NCBI GenBank assembly: GCA_031404815.1
Contig: JANNIH010000005.1
Coordinates: 105,205-169,204 of the forward strand
Direction of reading: 5' to 3'
From: DASYKS01 sp031404815
GTDB lineage: Bacteria > Acidobacteriota > Thermoanaerobaculia > Multivoradales > UBA5704
Length of the DNA: 64,000 nt
This document shows positions 54,823-63,868 of this stretch, piece by piece (the stretch's first letter is position 1; each line of letters begins with the position of its first letter). A model generated the notes under the pieces. The model worked only from the letters and a program-made list of their open reading frames with translations. It was not told the origin of the DNA and ran no database searches. A program made the position numbers and the translations under genes.

Positions 54823-55882
54823 CGTGTTTGGCCATCGCTTGCCGCTGCCTATCTTCCGCAGCACCCAGAAAGGACAAGTCGAATTTCAACTTTGGGGGTT
54901 TCGGATCCCAGGCGTAGTCGGATCTGCCCTGGACCAGCATCTCTGACATCGCATCGAGCAGCGGCAATCCGGATTCGAGCTCGAAGGACAGGAATTGGCC
55001 CGAAGGGTTCACCTCAAGGAACAGGAGTTCTTCTCGCGGCGTCACGATCAGATCGATCGCACCATAGACCAAGCCGAGGGTTTTCATGAGCCGACGGCAA
55101 GGCCGCTCAATGTTCAAAGGGAGCCGGACGGGCTCGAAGGTCAGATCGGTGTCCGCCCCATGCGCAAGCCATTGCGCCTCTCGCCAATCGAGGCGCCCGC
55201 GCGCCGTCTGCTGAGAGTTGATTCGAACCGAGAAGAGCCTTTGGCCGATAGCGGTGACTCGGATTTCGTGATCCTTCTCGATGCAATGCTGGTAGATACC
55301 CGGCGTCCATTGCAGCGCCTGGGTGTCTTCGACCAACTCAGGTGTGAACTCCGTGGTCGGCACCAGCGAGCCGAAGGTCTTGAACACGACCGGGCCAGGC
55401 GCCGCGCTCACAAAGGATCGGATTTCAGCCGGGTCGTTGCCGAATAGGGTCGGAGGGATACGAAAGCCCGCCCGCTGCGCCGCCATCAGTTGCAATGCCT
55501 TTGCGCGCTCCACGCCGAAGCTGCGAACCGGATTCACCCACAACGAATCTGGACAGAGAAGTTCGAAGAAACTAGAGCGCATATCGCGGCATTCGCGCGA
55601 GATCACCACGCGATCACTGTCGTCAAAATCCGCGGGCACTGCACCGAAAGAGGGGCGACGCAGCCAGACCGAGCTGTACCCGGCAGATTGGCCAAGGCGG
55701 AACGAACCCTGGCTCGACAGCCGAGCCCCGCGAGGCGAAAGCTCAATCGCCAACGAAACCCGCCCTGGAAAATCGGGAGTGAAAAAGGTGTCGACTCCGT
55801 ATTTTTTCCTGGCGAAGGCTTCGCACATCGCATGGGTATGCAAATCCTGAGGGTTTGAAATAATAAGTACAGTGCTTTTCAT
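54797..55882 (-). CDS. MvdD-type ATP-grasp peptide ligase (graspetide-like)
   Basis: 361 residues from ATG 55882 (MKSTVLIISNPQDLHTHAMC). Graspetide-synthetase-like features: SSVWLRRP in the N-terminal domain, WVNPVRSFGVERAKALQLMA, GFRIPPTLFGNDPAEIRSFV, VVFKTFGSLVPTTEFTP (ATP loop), IYQHCIEKDHEIRVTAIGQR, then the DWREAQW segment and the Mg/ATP motif FLEVNPSGQFLSFELESGLP. Such enzymes form ester or amide links between side chains of a precursor peptide. A 53-residue gene 88 bases upstream is the candidate precursor. The ADOP permease gene upstream and the convergent DUF6624-like gene complete the cluster. Confidence 0.85.
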   Translation of the reverse strand: MKSTVLIISNPQDLHTHAMCEAFARKKYGVDTFFTPDFPGRVSLAIELSPRGARLSSQGSFRLGQSAGYSSVWLRRPSFGAVPADFDDSDRVVISRECRDMRSSFFELLCPDSLWVNPVRSFGVERAKALQLMAAQRAGFRIPPTLFGNDPAEIRSFVSAAPGPVVFKTFGSLVPTTEFTPELVEDTQALQWTPGIYQHCIEKDHEIRVTAIGQRLFSVRINSQQTARGRLDWREAQWLAHGADTDLTFEPVRLPLNIERPCRRLMKTLGLVYGAIDLIVTPREELLFLEVNPSGQFLSFELESGLPLLDAMSEMLVQGRSDYAWDPKPPKLKFDLSFLGAAEDRQRQAMAKHVTELYETG

Positions 55883-55970
55883 GCGTAGGCGGTCACAAGG
55901 CACCAAATCGGCCGACCCCTTGCCCGGAGGGTGGCCGATTCCGGTTGGAACCCGGATGGGGCGAACCGCT

Positions 55971-56132
55971 TCAGATCTGGATCGTGTCGCCATCCACGAC
56001 GATGACTTTGCCTCCCGCGTCCTGGGTGATCGTCTTGATCCCACCATGCACCAATGCGAGGTCGAGACCTTTCACTCCCTCCTGCCGGCGCCTGGCCTCC
56101 AGAATTCTGGCTACGAGCGTTCGCTTTCTCAT
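55971..56132 (-). CDS. Candidate graspetide-like precursor peptide
   Basis: 53 residues from ATG 56132 with AAGGAG seven bases upstream. The N-terminal half is a basic amphipathic leader (MRKRTLVARILEARRRQEGV). The C-terminal half (HGGIKTITQDAGGKVIVVDG then DTIQI) carries Lys, Thr and Asp residues (K33, T34, T36, D38, K42, D47, D49, T50) suited as donor/acceptor pairs. It lies on the same strand between the ADOP gene and the ATP-grasp ligase gene. No standard core motif is recognisable, so it may found a new precursor class. Confidence 0.6.
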   Translation of the reverse strand: MRKRTLVARILEARRRQEGVKGLDLALVHGGIKTITQDAGGKVIVVDGDTIQI

Positions 56133-56234
56133 CGGTAAACTCCTTTTCTAGGTGCTGCTCCATGGATATTCTTATCTCCAGCGTCAGCGTAGAGGAAGAG
56201 AGAGATTCCTGTCAACTTCGCGAAGCGTCGCGTT

Positions 56235-58712
56235 CTATTCCCTCCTGAGGACTCTTACGGGGTCGATCCTTACGGCCCGGCGAGCGTGCGCGAACGAAAT
56301 GAGGAAGGCGCAGCCGCCGAGGAAGGCGACGGAGGAGACCCACACGCCGGGATCGTTGGCCGGGACTCCGAACAGATGAGGGCCGATAGATCGACCGAGC
56401 CAAGGAGCCGGCGCCAAACCGAATACCGACCCCACGCCGATTAAAAGCGCGCACTGGCCCAAGACCAACCCACCCACCGCCCGGGGGGTGGCGCCGCAGG
56501 CGATCCGAATGCCGATTTCTCGCTCGCGCTCGGTGATCCAACGTTCGAGCGCCCCGAAAAGACCGAGCAACGCCAGCGCAATGGCCATCGCCGCCAACAG
56601 CCCATACAGAACGGCGGCCTGGGTCTCGGCGCGCATCGAAACGGCGAGCAGTGAAGCGAGCGTAGTGACGCGAAACACGGGAAGTCGTGGGTCGAGAGCG
56701 CCAACCGAGGCGCGCATTGAATCGAATGCAGGGAGTACCCCCCCGGAACCGCGGACCAGAATCGTCATGCCGGGCGCCAGAAGTGCGCCGATGAACGATT
56801 TCTCGGCCTGCGCATGCGCCAGGTACAACACGGGGGTCGGCGCCTCGCGAAGGGCGGCAAAAGTGGTGTCGGAGACCACACCGATGACCTCGAAGGGGGT
56901 ATCCGTCTGGACCAGGCGAAGACGCCTTCCGAGCGGGTCGCGACCCGGCCACAACCTGCGGGCCGCCGATTCGTTGATGATCGCAACGGGCGGTGAAATG
57001 CCGAGGTCTCCGGAGTCGAAGTCTCGTCCTCGCCGAAACGAAATTCCGGTCGCCTGGAAATAGTCGTTGCCGACCAGGACGTGGCGTATTGCCGGCCGTT
57101 GGGCGCCCGATCCGTCCGGCGCCGGCGAATCCGCCGGCTCGACACTCAGATCGACCGACAGGTCGCTTCCCATGATCGGCAACGCCGAAATCATGGTCGC
57201 GCCCTCGACTCCAGGCAAGTGCCGGAGTTTGCTTTCCAGGGCAGCATAGAAAGCCGCTCCCTGCGCAGCGGAGTAGCGCGCGGGCGCCAGGTCGATCGAG
57301 AAAACCAGTACCGCCTCAGGGCGGAACCCAGGGTCAACCGCCCGAAGATTGGCCACCGTGCGGATGAGGAATCCTGCGGCGGCCAGCAGCGGCAGTGCGA
57401 ACGCGAGTTGTAGGACGACCAGCAATTCGTGCCAACCCAGGCGGCGCCGGCCGGTCCTCTGCGCGGCGCCGCGAAGTGAGGGTGCGAGCTGGGTTCGCCA
57501 TGCCAGCAAGGGTACGAGAGAAAACGCAAGGCTGCCCAGCCCGGCAGTCAACACACTGAAACCGAGGGCACGTCCCGAGACCGCAATGCCCTGGAGGGCG
57601 ACTTCTGCCGGAAGGTGAAGGCGCGCGACCAGCGGCAGGGCCGCGCCCACGATTAACACCCCGGTAGCTGCCCCCAGTGCCCCGAGTCCGAGCCCCTCGA
57701 TCGCGAGCTGGCGCAGCAGCCGGCCGCGGGTTGCGCCCAGGCCGAGCCGGATCGCGATCTCTCGCCGCCGGTTCGCGGCGCGCGCGAGAAAGAAACCCGC
57801 GAGATTGACGATGGCGACGACGAGGACCAGAAGAGTGATCGCGGCCAGCCGCAAGATGAGGGCGCGGATCGCCGCCCGACCATCGGGTCCGAAAGCCAGA
57901 TCTGCGAGCGGGACTGCGCGATAGCCGCGCTCGGAGTGGGTCGCAGGGAATGCGGAGGAGAGCTTGGCGGAGAGGACATCGAGTTCCGCCTGCGCCTGGC
58001 CGACCTCGGCGCCCGGCCGCAGCCGGCCGACCGCGAGGAGCCACTCCTGCTCGCGGTCTCGTCGGCCGGTAAAAGGAACGACAACTCCCGTCGCGACGTC
58101 CGAATAGGCACCGAGCGGCAGCCAGATCTCGCGGTGGGCCAGCCGATCGGTGCCCCGGAAGCCGCTCGGCGCAATGCCCACGATCGTGAGAATTCGTCCA
58201 TTGAGGGTTATGGGTGAACCAACGACGTGCGGATCGCTCGCGAAGCGCCGGACCCAAAGGTCGTTGCCGAGCACCGCGACCGGCAAGGAATCATCACCCT
58301 TGGAAAAGAACCGACCGACCTCGGGCACAACGCCAAGGAGTGAGAAATAGTTGGTGGACACTGCCAGTCCCGAGATCCTCTCGGCGGAACCACCGGAACC
58401 GAGAGCCAGGTCGCACTCTGCAGAGGCTACGAGGCCGGCGAAGGCACCGCGCGAGTCCGCAAGATCGACAAAGTCGGCCCAAGCAAGCGGCCGGAGCCGC
58501 CCCGGCTCGGACACATGAACGGATCGAACGGCAACCAGTTCCTCGGCGGAACGAACTACCGGCAGCGGGCGCAGGAACAGAGTATCGACGAGCGTGAACA
58601 CGGCGGTCGGTGCGGCCACCCCCAACCCTAAGGTGGCGACCGAAACGATGGCCGCGATCGGCGCGCGCGCCAGCAGGCGGAAGGCGAAGCGAAGATCTCC
58701 CAATGCGGACAT
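56235..58712 (-). CDS. ADOP/MacB-FtsX-type permease
   Basis: 825 residues from ATG 58712 with AGGAGGG ten bases upstream. Duplicated FtsX/MacB architecture: a membrane segment (about 20-42), an extracytoplasmic MacB_PCD domain (about 45-260), three membrane segments in an FtsX block (about 275-410), a second PCD (about 420-680) and a final FtsX block (AVLYGLLAAMAIALALLGLF, GVGSVFGLAPAPWL) ending VRIDPVRVLRRE. The RIDPVRVLR ending is typical of Acidobacterial duplicated orphan permeases. No ATPase gene adjoins. An export role for the peptide is plausible. Confidence 0.88.
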   Translation of the reverse strand: MSALGDLRFAFRLLARAPIAAIVSVATLGLGVAAPTAVFTLVDTLFLRPLPVVRSAEELVAVRSVHVSEPGRLRPLAWADFVDLADSRGAFAGLVASAECDLALGSGGSAERISGLAVSTNYFSLLGVVPEVGRFFSKGDDSLPVAVLGNDLWVRRFASDPHVVGSPITLNGRILTIVGIAPSGFRGTDRLAHREIWLPLGAYSDVATGVVVPFTGRRDREQEWLLAVGRLRPGAEVGQAQAELDVLSAKLSSAFPATHSERGYRAVPLADLAFGPDGRAAIRALILRLAAITLLVLVVAIVNLAGFFLARAANRRREIAIRLGLGATRGRLLRQLAIEGLGLGALGAATGVLIVGAALPLVARLHLPAEVALQGIAVSGRALGFSVLTAGLGSLAFSLVPLLAWRTQLAPSLRGAAQRTGRRRLGWHELLVVLQLAFALPLLAAAGFLIRTVANLRAVDPGFRPEAVLVFSIDLAPARYSAAQGAAFYAALESKLRHLPGVEGATMISALPIMGSDLSVDLSVEPADSPAPDGSGAQRPAIRHVLVGNDYFQATGISFRRGRDFDSGDLGISPPVAIINESAARRLWPGRDPLGRRLRLVQTDTPFEVIGVVSDTTFAALREAPTPVLYLAHAQAEKSFIGALLAPGMTILVRGSGGVLPAFDSMRASVGALDPRLPVFRVTTLASLLAVSMRAETQAAVLYGLLAAMAIALALLGLFGALERWITEREREIGIRIACGATPRAVGGLVLGQCALLIGVGSVFGLAPAPWLGRSIGPHLFGVPANDPGVWVSSVAFLGGCAFLISFAHARRAVRIDPVRVLRRE

Positions 58713-59072
58713 CGAACCGATCCCTCCTATACCCGCCCGCCGCGAGTCGCGGGGAAAGCTGCCGTCACCGCCCTGGTTCTCCCGCCCGGCGGGTTCTTCG
58801 GCCTGGTCGTTCTCGGCAGAGGACGCTCCCCTCGAAAATGAACTGCGGCATAGTCGCTTTACCCGTTTAAGTTGCAGCAACGACAACCCTACCACGCCGC
58901 GCGACGGTGGCTTTGGATTTGACCCCGGCTGGAACGAGAAGGGAAAAAACGGCACGCCGAGAAATGCGCAATGGTCGATACTCCTGATCGCGCCCGAAAC
59001 CGCCCAAGATCAGATCAGAGTAGCGCTTGCCCTCACCCTGCCGCTCGCGCTAGCCTGCCGCTCCGAACCAAC
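58713..59072. promoter_or_regulatory. Upstream region of the ADOP permease with leader shared with 52.1 kb
   Basis: 360 bases between divergent genes. Read on the minus strand from 58875 to 58820, ACTTAAACGGGTAAAGCGAC followed by TATGCCGCAG and a GGGGAGCGTCCT matches CGGGTAAAGAGACTATGCCG...GGGAGAGTGTCCT before the XRE/TPR regulator 2. A TTAAACGGGT half of the palindrome is kept. Confidence 0.6.
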
Positions 59073-60092
59073 ATGAAGATCTCTCGGTGGGACTTAAGGG
59101 TTTGCTTGGCGATCGTGGCCGCGGGCCTTCTGCTCGCGGGCTGCCGCCTGGCCGGGGCGCCTCCGGCCGAGGCGGGTAAGGTCCATGTCGGCATCGTCTT
59201 CGACAGCGGCGGCAAAGACGACCGCTCGTTCAACGCCGCCGCCTGGCAGGGCGTCCAGCGGGCGGCCAAGGAGATGCCGATCGTGCTGCGCGACGCCGAG
59301 CCGGGCGATCCGACCTCGCTCGAACCGGCGATGCGCGCGTTCGCCGAGCGCAACTACGACCTGATCATCGGCGTCGGCTTCGCCCAGATGCCGATCGTCG
59401 AAGCGGTCGCCAAGGATTATCCGCAGCTCCAGTTCGCGATCGTCGACGGCGTGCTCGATCAGCCGAACGTCGCCTCGCTGGTGTTCAAAGAGCACGAGGG
59501 CTCCTACCTGGTGGGCATGATCGCGGCGCACAAGAGCCGGACCGGTGTGCTCGGTTTCGTCGGCGGCATGGACATTCCGCTCATCCATCGTTTCGCCACC
59601 GGCTTCGAAGAAGGGGCGCGCGCGGTCCGCCCGGACATTCGGGTGATCCCCAATTACGTCGGCGTCACCGAATCGGCCTGGAACAATCCGGGCAAAGGCA
59701 AGGAGCTGGCCGAGGCGCAGATCGGCAAAGGGGCGGATGTGATCTTCGCCGCCGCGGGCAATTCCGGCCTCGGCGTGTTCGACGCGGTCGAGCAGCGCGA
59801 CAAGTTCATCATCGGAGTCGATTCGAACCAGAACTGGGTGAAGCCCGGCCATGTCTTGACCAGCATGGTGAAAAGGATCGACAACGCGGTCTACCAGATC
59901 ATCCAGGATCGGGTGAACGGCAGGTTCGCGGCCGGCATCCACGTCTACGGCCTGGAGGACGGCGGTATCGGCTATGCGATGGACCAATTCAACGCCGGGC
60001 TGATCCCGGATGCCGTGATCGCCGAAGTCGAGGCCGCGAAGGCCAAGATCATCCGCGGCGAGATCAAGGTCACCGACGCGATGGCGAACTGA
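59073..60092 (+). CDS. BMP-family substrate-binding lipoprotein
   Basis: 339 residues from ATG 59073. Lipoprotein signal with lipobox LLLAGC (Cys at about 24). The BMP fold follows: VGIVFDSGGKDDRSFNAAAW, NYDLIIGVGFAQMPIVEAVA, VFKEHEGSYLVGMIAAHKSR, GVLGFVGGMDIPLIHRFATG and DVIFAAAGNSGLGVFDAVEQ. BMP proteins (PnrA, BmpA) deliver purine nucleosides to the ABC transporter whose genes follow. First gene of a four-gene operon. Confidence 0.95.
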   Translation: MKISRWDLRVCLAIVAAGLLLAGCRLAGAPPAEAGKVHVGIVFDSGGKDDRSFNAAAWQGVQRAAKEMPIVLRDAEPGDPTSLEPAMRAFAERNYDLIIGVGFAQMPIVEAVAKDYPQLQFAIVDGVLDQPNVASLVFKEHEGSYLVGMIAAHKSRTGVLGFVGGMDIPLIHRFATGFEEGARAVRPDIRVIPNYVGVTESAWNNPGKGKELAEAQIGKGADVIFAAAGNSGLGVFDAVEQRDKFIIGVDSNQNWVKPGHVLTSMVKRIDNAVYQIIQDRVNGRFAAGIHVYGLEDGGIGYAMDQFNAGLIPDAVIAEVEAAKAKIIRGEIKVTDAMAN

Positions 60093-60141
60093 CCCGCCGC
60101 AGCTCTCGCCCCAACTTTTAGACCCGAGGAACCACAACGAC

Positions 60142-61743
60142 GTGCTTACGCTCCGGGAGATCACCAAGCGGTTCGGCCAGGTGACCGCGAACGACCAGGT
60201 GTCGATCGAGGTGCGGCCGGGGACGATCCACGCCCTGGTCGGCGAAAACGGCGCCGGCAAGTCGACCGCAATGCGCATCGCCTATGGTTTCTACCAACCC
60301 GACGGCGGCGAAATCGTGATCGACGGCTCGCCGCGCATCTTGGCGAGCCCTAAAGACGCGATCGCATTGGGTATCGGCATGGTCCATCAACACTTCATGC
60401 TGGTCGAGCCGATGACTGTGGCGGAGAACGTGGCGCTCGGCGCCGAGCCCCTGCGCTCCGGAGTGGGCGCCAGGCTCGGCATCGGGCTCGATTGGCGGCG
60501 CGCCGAAGCCGAGATTGAGCGCCTCGCCGCGGAGGTTGGCCTGGCGGTCGATCCGCGGGCGAAGATCTCCGACCTCTCGGTCGGCGAGCAGCAGCGGGTC
60601 GAGCTGCTCAAGGCGCTCTACCGCCAGGCGCGCCTGTTGATCCTCGACGAGCCGACCGCGGTGCTCGCGCCGCAAGACACCGCGGAGTTGTTTCGCACGC
60701 TCCGGCAGATGCGCGCTCAGGGCAAGACGATCGTGCTGATCACCCACAAGCTCGCCGAAGTGCTGGAGATCTCCGACGAGGTGACCGTCATGCGTGACGG
60801 CCGGGTGGTCGGCCGGGTCGCGACCGCCGCGACCTCGGCACCCGAGCTGGCGCGGATGATGGTCGGCCGCGACGTTCTGCTGCGGGTCGAAAAGAGTCCA
60901 CGGGCGGTCCAGCCGTCCACGGAACCGGTCTTGGCCGTGCGGGATCTGGTCGTTTCCCGCCCCGCCGCGGAGCGCGCGAGCGCCCGGCTCTCCGGCGTCT
61001 CCTTCGAGGTACACGCAGGCGAGATCGTTGGGGTGGCAGGGGTCGAAGGGAATGGCCAGACCGAGCTGATCGAGGCTCTGGCCGGTTTGACCGCGCCGGG
61101 CCTCACTTCCGGGTCGATCGAGCTCGACGGCGAAAATCTAGTCCCCTTGAGGGCGCATGCGCGGCGCGCGCGAGGCCTCGCCCATATCCCCGAGGATCGC
61201 CACCGCCGCGGTCTGGTGCTCGATTTCGCGCTGGCCGAGAACGTCATCTTGGGCGTTCAAGATCGCCCCCCGACCGTCTCGCACGTTGGTGCGGCCTGGA
61301 TGGACTTGCACGCGATTCGCACCGCGACCGAGGCGTTGCTCGCCGAATTCGACGTCCGGCCGGCGAACCCCGACTTGGCCGCGCGCGCTCTGTCGGGCGG
61401 CAACCAACAGAAATTGGTGGTCGGCCGCGAGATGGGGCAGCGGCCGAAACTTCTGCTGGTATCCCAGCCGACCCGCGGCGTCGACATCGGCGCGATCGAA
61501 TTCATCCACCGGCAACTGTTGGCCCTGCGCGACCGCGGCGTCGCGATCCTCCTGGTTTCGGCCGAACTCGAAGAGGTGACCGCCCTGTCCGACCGTCTGC
61601 TCGTGTTCCATGCCGGCAAGATCGCCGCCGAGGTCGATCCGACGGCCACCTCAATCGCCGAGATCGGCCTGTTAATGACCGGCGGCGGCCGAGCGGCTCT
61701 CTCGACGGATACCAGGGCCGCACGGTTGGGAGGTGCGGCATGA
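60142..61743 (+). CDS. Nucleoside ABC transporter, fused double ATPase
   Basis: 533 residues from GTG 60142: two ABC domains, as in NupO/BmpB and sugar RbsA. First domain: Walker A VGENGAGKSTAMRI, signature DLSVGEQQRVELLKALYR, Walker B LLILDEPTAVL. The second is degenerate in Walker A (VEGNGQTELI) but has the signature LSGGNQQKLVVGREM. Helicase-like D-loops follow. It energises import with the two downstream permeases. Its stop overlaps the first permease's ATG. Confidence 0.95.
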   Translation: MLTLREITKRFGQVTANDQVSIEVRPGTIHALVGENGAGKSTAMRIAYGFYQPDGGEIVIDGSPRILASPKDAIALGIGMVHQHFMLVEPMTVAENVALGAEPLRSGVGARLGIGLDWRRAEAEIERLAAEVGLAVDPRAKISDLSVGEQQRVELLKALYRQARLLILDEPTAVLAPQDTAELFRTLRQMRAQGKTIVLITHKLAEVLEISDEVTVMRDGRVVGRVATAATSAPELARMMVGRDVLLRVEKSPRAVQPSTEPVLAVRDLVVSRPAAERASARLSGVSFEVHAGEIVGVAGVEGNGQTELIEALAGLTAPGLTSGSIELDGENLVPLRAHARRARGLAHIPEDRHRRGLVLDFALAENVILGVQDRPPTVSHVGAAWMDLHAIRTATEALLAEFDVRPANPDLAARALSGGNQQKLVVGREMGQRPKLLLVSQPTRGVDIGAIEFIHRQLLALRDRGVAILLVSAELEEVTALSDRLLVFHAGKIAAEVDPTATSIAEIGLLMTGGGRAALSTDTRAARLGGAA

Positions 61744-62801
61744 GCACCGCAGAACGCCTGAGGAATCTGCCGGGTTGGGCGCAGCCGATCCTCGCCGTGC
61801 TCGCCGCCTTCGCGGTCGGTGGCGTGATCGTCGCCCTGGTCGGCGATTCGCCCGTTCAGACCTTCACCCTCTTGATCGGCAGCGCGCTCACCTGGCCGGA
61901 CGGCATCGGCTACACCCTGTTTTATGCCACGCCGTTGATCTTCACCGGTCTGGCAGTCGCCCTCGCGATGCGCGCCGGCCTGCTCAACATCGGCGCCGAA
62001 GGTCAGCTGACCCTCGCCGCGTTCGCCGCCGCCTGGGCCGGAATCACCTTCTCCGGCGCCCCGGCGTTCCTCTTGGTCCCCATCTGCGTGGTCGCCGCCG
62101 TGGCGGCCGGCGCGTTTTGGGGCGCGGTGCCAGGGGTGCTCAAAGCGAAATTTGGGGCGCACGAAGTGATCACCACGATCATGCTGAACTTCGTCGCCGC
62201 CGCGGTCGCCAGCTACTTCACCGAGTACCACTTCAAGAAGCCGGGCGACGCGCTGCTCCAGACCGTCCAGATCGCCGACGCGGCGCGGATTCCGCGCTTC
62301 GGCACCTTCGTGCCCAACTTCCCCGAGCGGATCCCGTTGAGCGTCGCGTTCCTGCTCGCGCTCGCGATGTGCGTGGCGGTCGCGATCTTCTTCAAACGGA
62401 CCCGCTGGGGCTACGAGATCCGCGCCACCGGTGCCAACCCCGACGCCGCGGAGTATGGCGGCATCTCGACTCCGCGCCAGATCGTTCTCGCGATGGCGCT
62501 CTCCGGCGGCCTCGCCGGGCTGGTCGCGGTGTCCGAAGTTCTTGGCTATCGCTACCGCTACTACGACGGCTTCTCTGCCGGCTACGGGTTCACCGGCATC
62601 GCGGTCGCCCTGCTCGGTCGCAATCGACCGCTCGGCGTGCTGCTCGCCGCGCTCCTGTTCGGCGCGCTCCTGCGCGGCGGCCTGTTCGTCGACATCTTCA
62701 CCGAGAAGGTCTCGAAGGATCTGATCTTCGTGCTCCAGGCGCTGATCATCCTGTTCGTTGCGGTCGGGTCGCGCGAGCGCGCGGCCGGAGGACGCCGATG
62801 A
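61740..62801 (+). CDS. Nucleoside ABC transporter permease 1
   Basis: 353 residues from ATG 61740 (coupled to the ATPase by ATGA). Nine to ten membrane segments: PILAVLAAFAVGGVIVALV, LIFTGLAVALAMRAGLLNIG (with the family G-x-x-L-N-I-G-A-E-G loop), and a late GYGFTGIAVALLGRNRPLGV. This is the BPD_transp_2 family, YufP/NupP branch. The stop overlaps the next permease. Confidence 0.95.
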   Translation: MSTAERLRNLPGWAQPILAVLAAFAVGGVIVALVGDSPVQTFTLLIGSALTWPDGIGYTLFYATPLIFTGLAVALAMRAGLLNIGAEGQLTLAAFAAAWAGITFSGAPAFLLVPICVVAAVAAGAFWGAVPGVLKAKFGAHEVITTIMLNFVAAAVASYFTEYHFKKPGDALLQTVQIADAARIPRFGTFVPNFPERIPLSVAFLLALAMCVAVAIFFKRTRWGYEIRATGANPDAAEYGGISTPRQIVLAMALSGGLAGLVAVSEVLGYRYRYYDGFSAGYGFTGIAVALLGRNRPLGVLLAALLFGALLRGGLFVDIFTEKVSKDLIFVLQALIILFVAVGSRERAAGGRR

Positions 62802-63670
62802 GCGAACTGTTTGAGGTCGGCCTGGTAATGTCGGCGATCCGCCTCGCCACTCCGCTCCTGCTCGCAGCACTCGGCGGCCTGCTCGCGGAACGCTCCGGCG
62901 TGATCAACATCGCGCTCGAAGGGTTGATGCTCGCCGGCTCGTTCACCGCCGCCGTGGTCACCCACTATTCGGGGAACCCTTGGCTCGGCCTGCTCGCCGG
63001 CATCCTCGCCGGTTCGGCGGTCGCCTACATTCACGCGGTCGCCTGCATCCGCTTCGGCGCCGACCAGGTGGTGAGCGGCACGGCGATCAACATTCTCTTT
63101 CTCGGGGTCCCGGCGCTCCTGTCGGGCGCGCTGTTCGCCTCGACCGGTGCCACGCCCCAGATCCCGAAAGAGAACCTGTTGCCGGTCGCGCCGATCGTGC
63201 TCGCGTTCGCCCTGGTGCCGATCCTCACGCTGCTGCTCGCCCGCACCCGGTTCGGCCTGCGCCTCCGGGCGGTGGGAGAAAACCCCGCGGCGGCCGATGC
63301 GGCCGGTGTTTCGGTCACCCGCATCCGCACGCTGGCGGTCGTACTGTCCGGCGCGCTCGCCGCGATCGGCGGGGCCTACCTGTCGATCGGCCAATCGTCG
63401 CTGTTCACGCGCAACATGACCGCCGGGCGGGGCTTCATCGCGCTCGCCGCGTTGATCATGGGCAAATGGAAACCGGTGCCCACGATGTTCGCCTGTCTGC
63501 TGTTCGGCGTCGCGGAAGCGATCTCGATCCAGATGCAGGGGGTGGCCAAGATCCCCGTGCAGTTCATCCAGATCATCCCCTACGTGCTCACCCTCGTGGT
63601 CCTCGCCGGCTTCATCGGCCGCTCCCGTCCACCGAAGGCACTCGGCCAGCCCTACCAGAAGGAGCGGTAG
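62798..63670 (+). CDS. Nucleoside ABC transporter permease 2
   Basis: 290 residues from ATG 62798 (ATGA overlap). About eight membrane segments with LLLAALGGLLAERSGVINIA, LEGLMLAGSFTAAVV, VGENPAAADAAGVSVTRIRT, FTRNMTAGRGFIALAALIMG and PYVLTLVVLAGFIGRSRPPK. BPD_transp_2, YufQ/NupQ branch. It pairs with permease 1 to form the channel. Last gene of the operon. Confidence 0.95.
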   Translation: MSELFEVGLVMSAIRLATPLLLAALGGLLAERSGVINIALEGLMLAGSFTAAVVTHYSGNPWLGLLAGILAGSAVAYIHAVACIRFGADQVVSGTAINILFLGVPALLSGALFASTGATPQIPKENLLPVAPIVLAFALVPILTLLLARTRFGLRLRAVGENPAAADAAGVSVTRIRTLAVVLSGALAAIGGAYLSIGQSSLFTRNMTAGRGFIALAALIMGKWKPVPTMFACLLFGVAEAISIQMQGVAKIPVQFIQIIPYVLTLVVLAGFIGRSRPPKALGQPYQKER

Positions 63671-63689
63671 GGGGCAAATTTGGGGCGAA

Positions 63690-63718
63690 TTGACCTTGCC
63701 GGCTATCCGGCTTAAAAT
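63690..63718 (+). promoter_or_regulatory. Strong sigma70-type promoter with operator-like spacer
   Basis: TTGACC (63690-63695) and TAAAAT (63713-63718) are separated by exactly 17 bases. The spacer contains GCCGG-CTAT-CCGGC (63698-63711), an inverted repeat that could be an operator. It would drive the short frame at 63797, which is interrupted by the IS element. Confidence 0.75.
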
Positions 63719-63796
63719 ATAAGAGTCTCTGCAACCCTAGCCGCATGAATTTTGGAAACAACCCTGCTTTTCGGGCTTCCTTTGGGAGGGAGTACC

Positions 63797-63868
63797 TTGG
63801 CCGGAATCAAGAAGAAATTGGGTTTCTGGACCGCGGTGATCGCGTTTTTGACCGCTCTTCTAGTGTAG
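63797..63868 (+). pseudogene. Small gene interrupted by IS630 insertion
   Basis: From TTG 63797 (GGGAGGGAG upstream) the frame reads LAGIKKKLGFWTAVIAFLTA and then LLV before a TAG supplied by the IS end. A basic start and a hydrophobic run are signal-peptide-like. The reading frame leaves native sequence at about 63861, where the IS starts. With the strong promoter upstream it was probably a small exported or membrane peptide; its identity is lost beyond the window. Confidence 0.45.

Noticed and set aside
61257..62870. 537-codon minus-strand frame across the ABC transporter genes
   Set aside because: Glu/Arg/Gly-rich shadow of well-conserved permease and ATPase genes.
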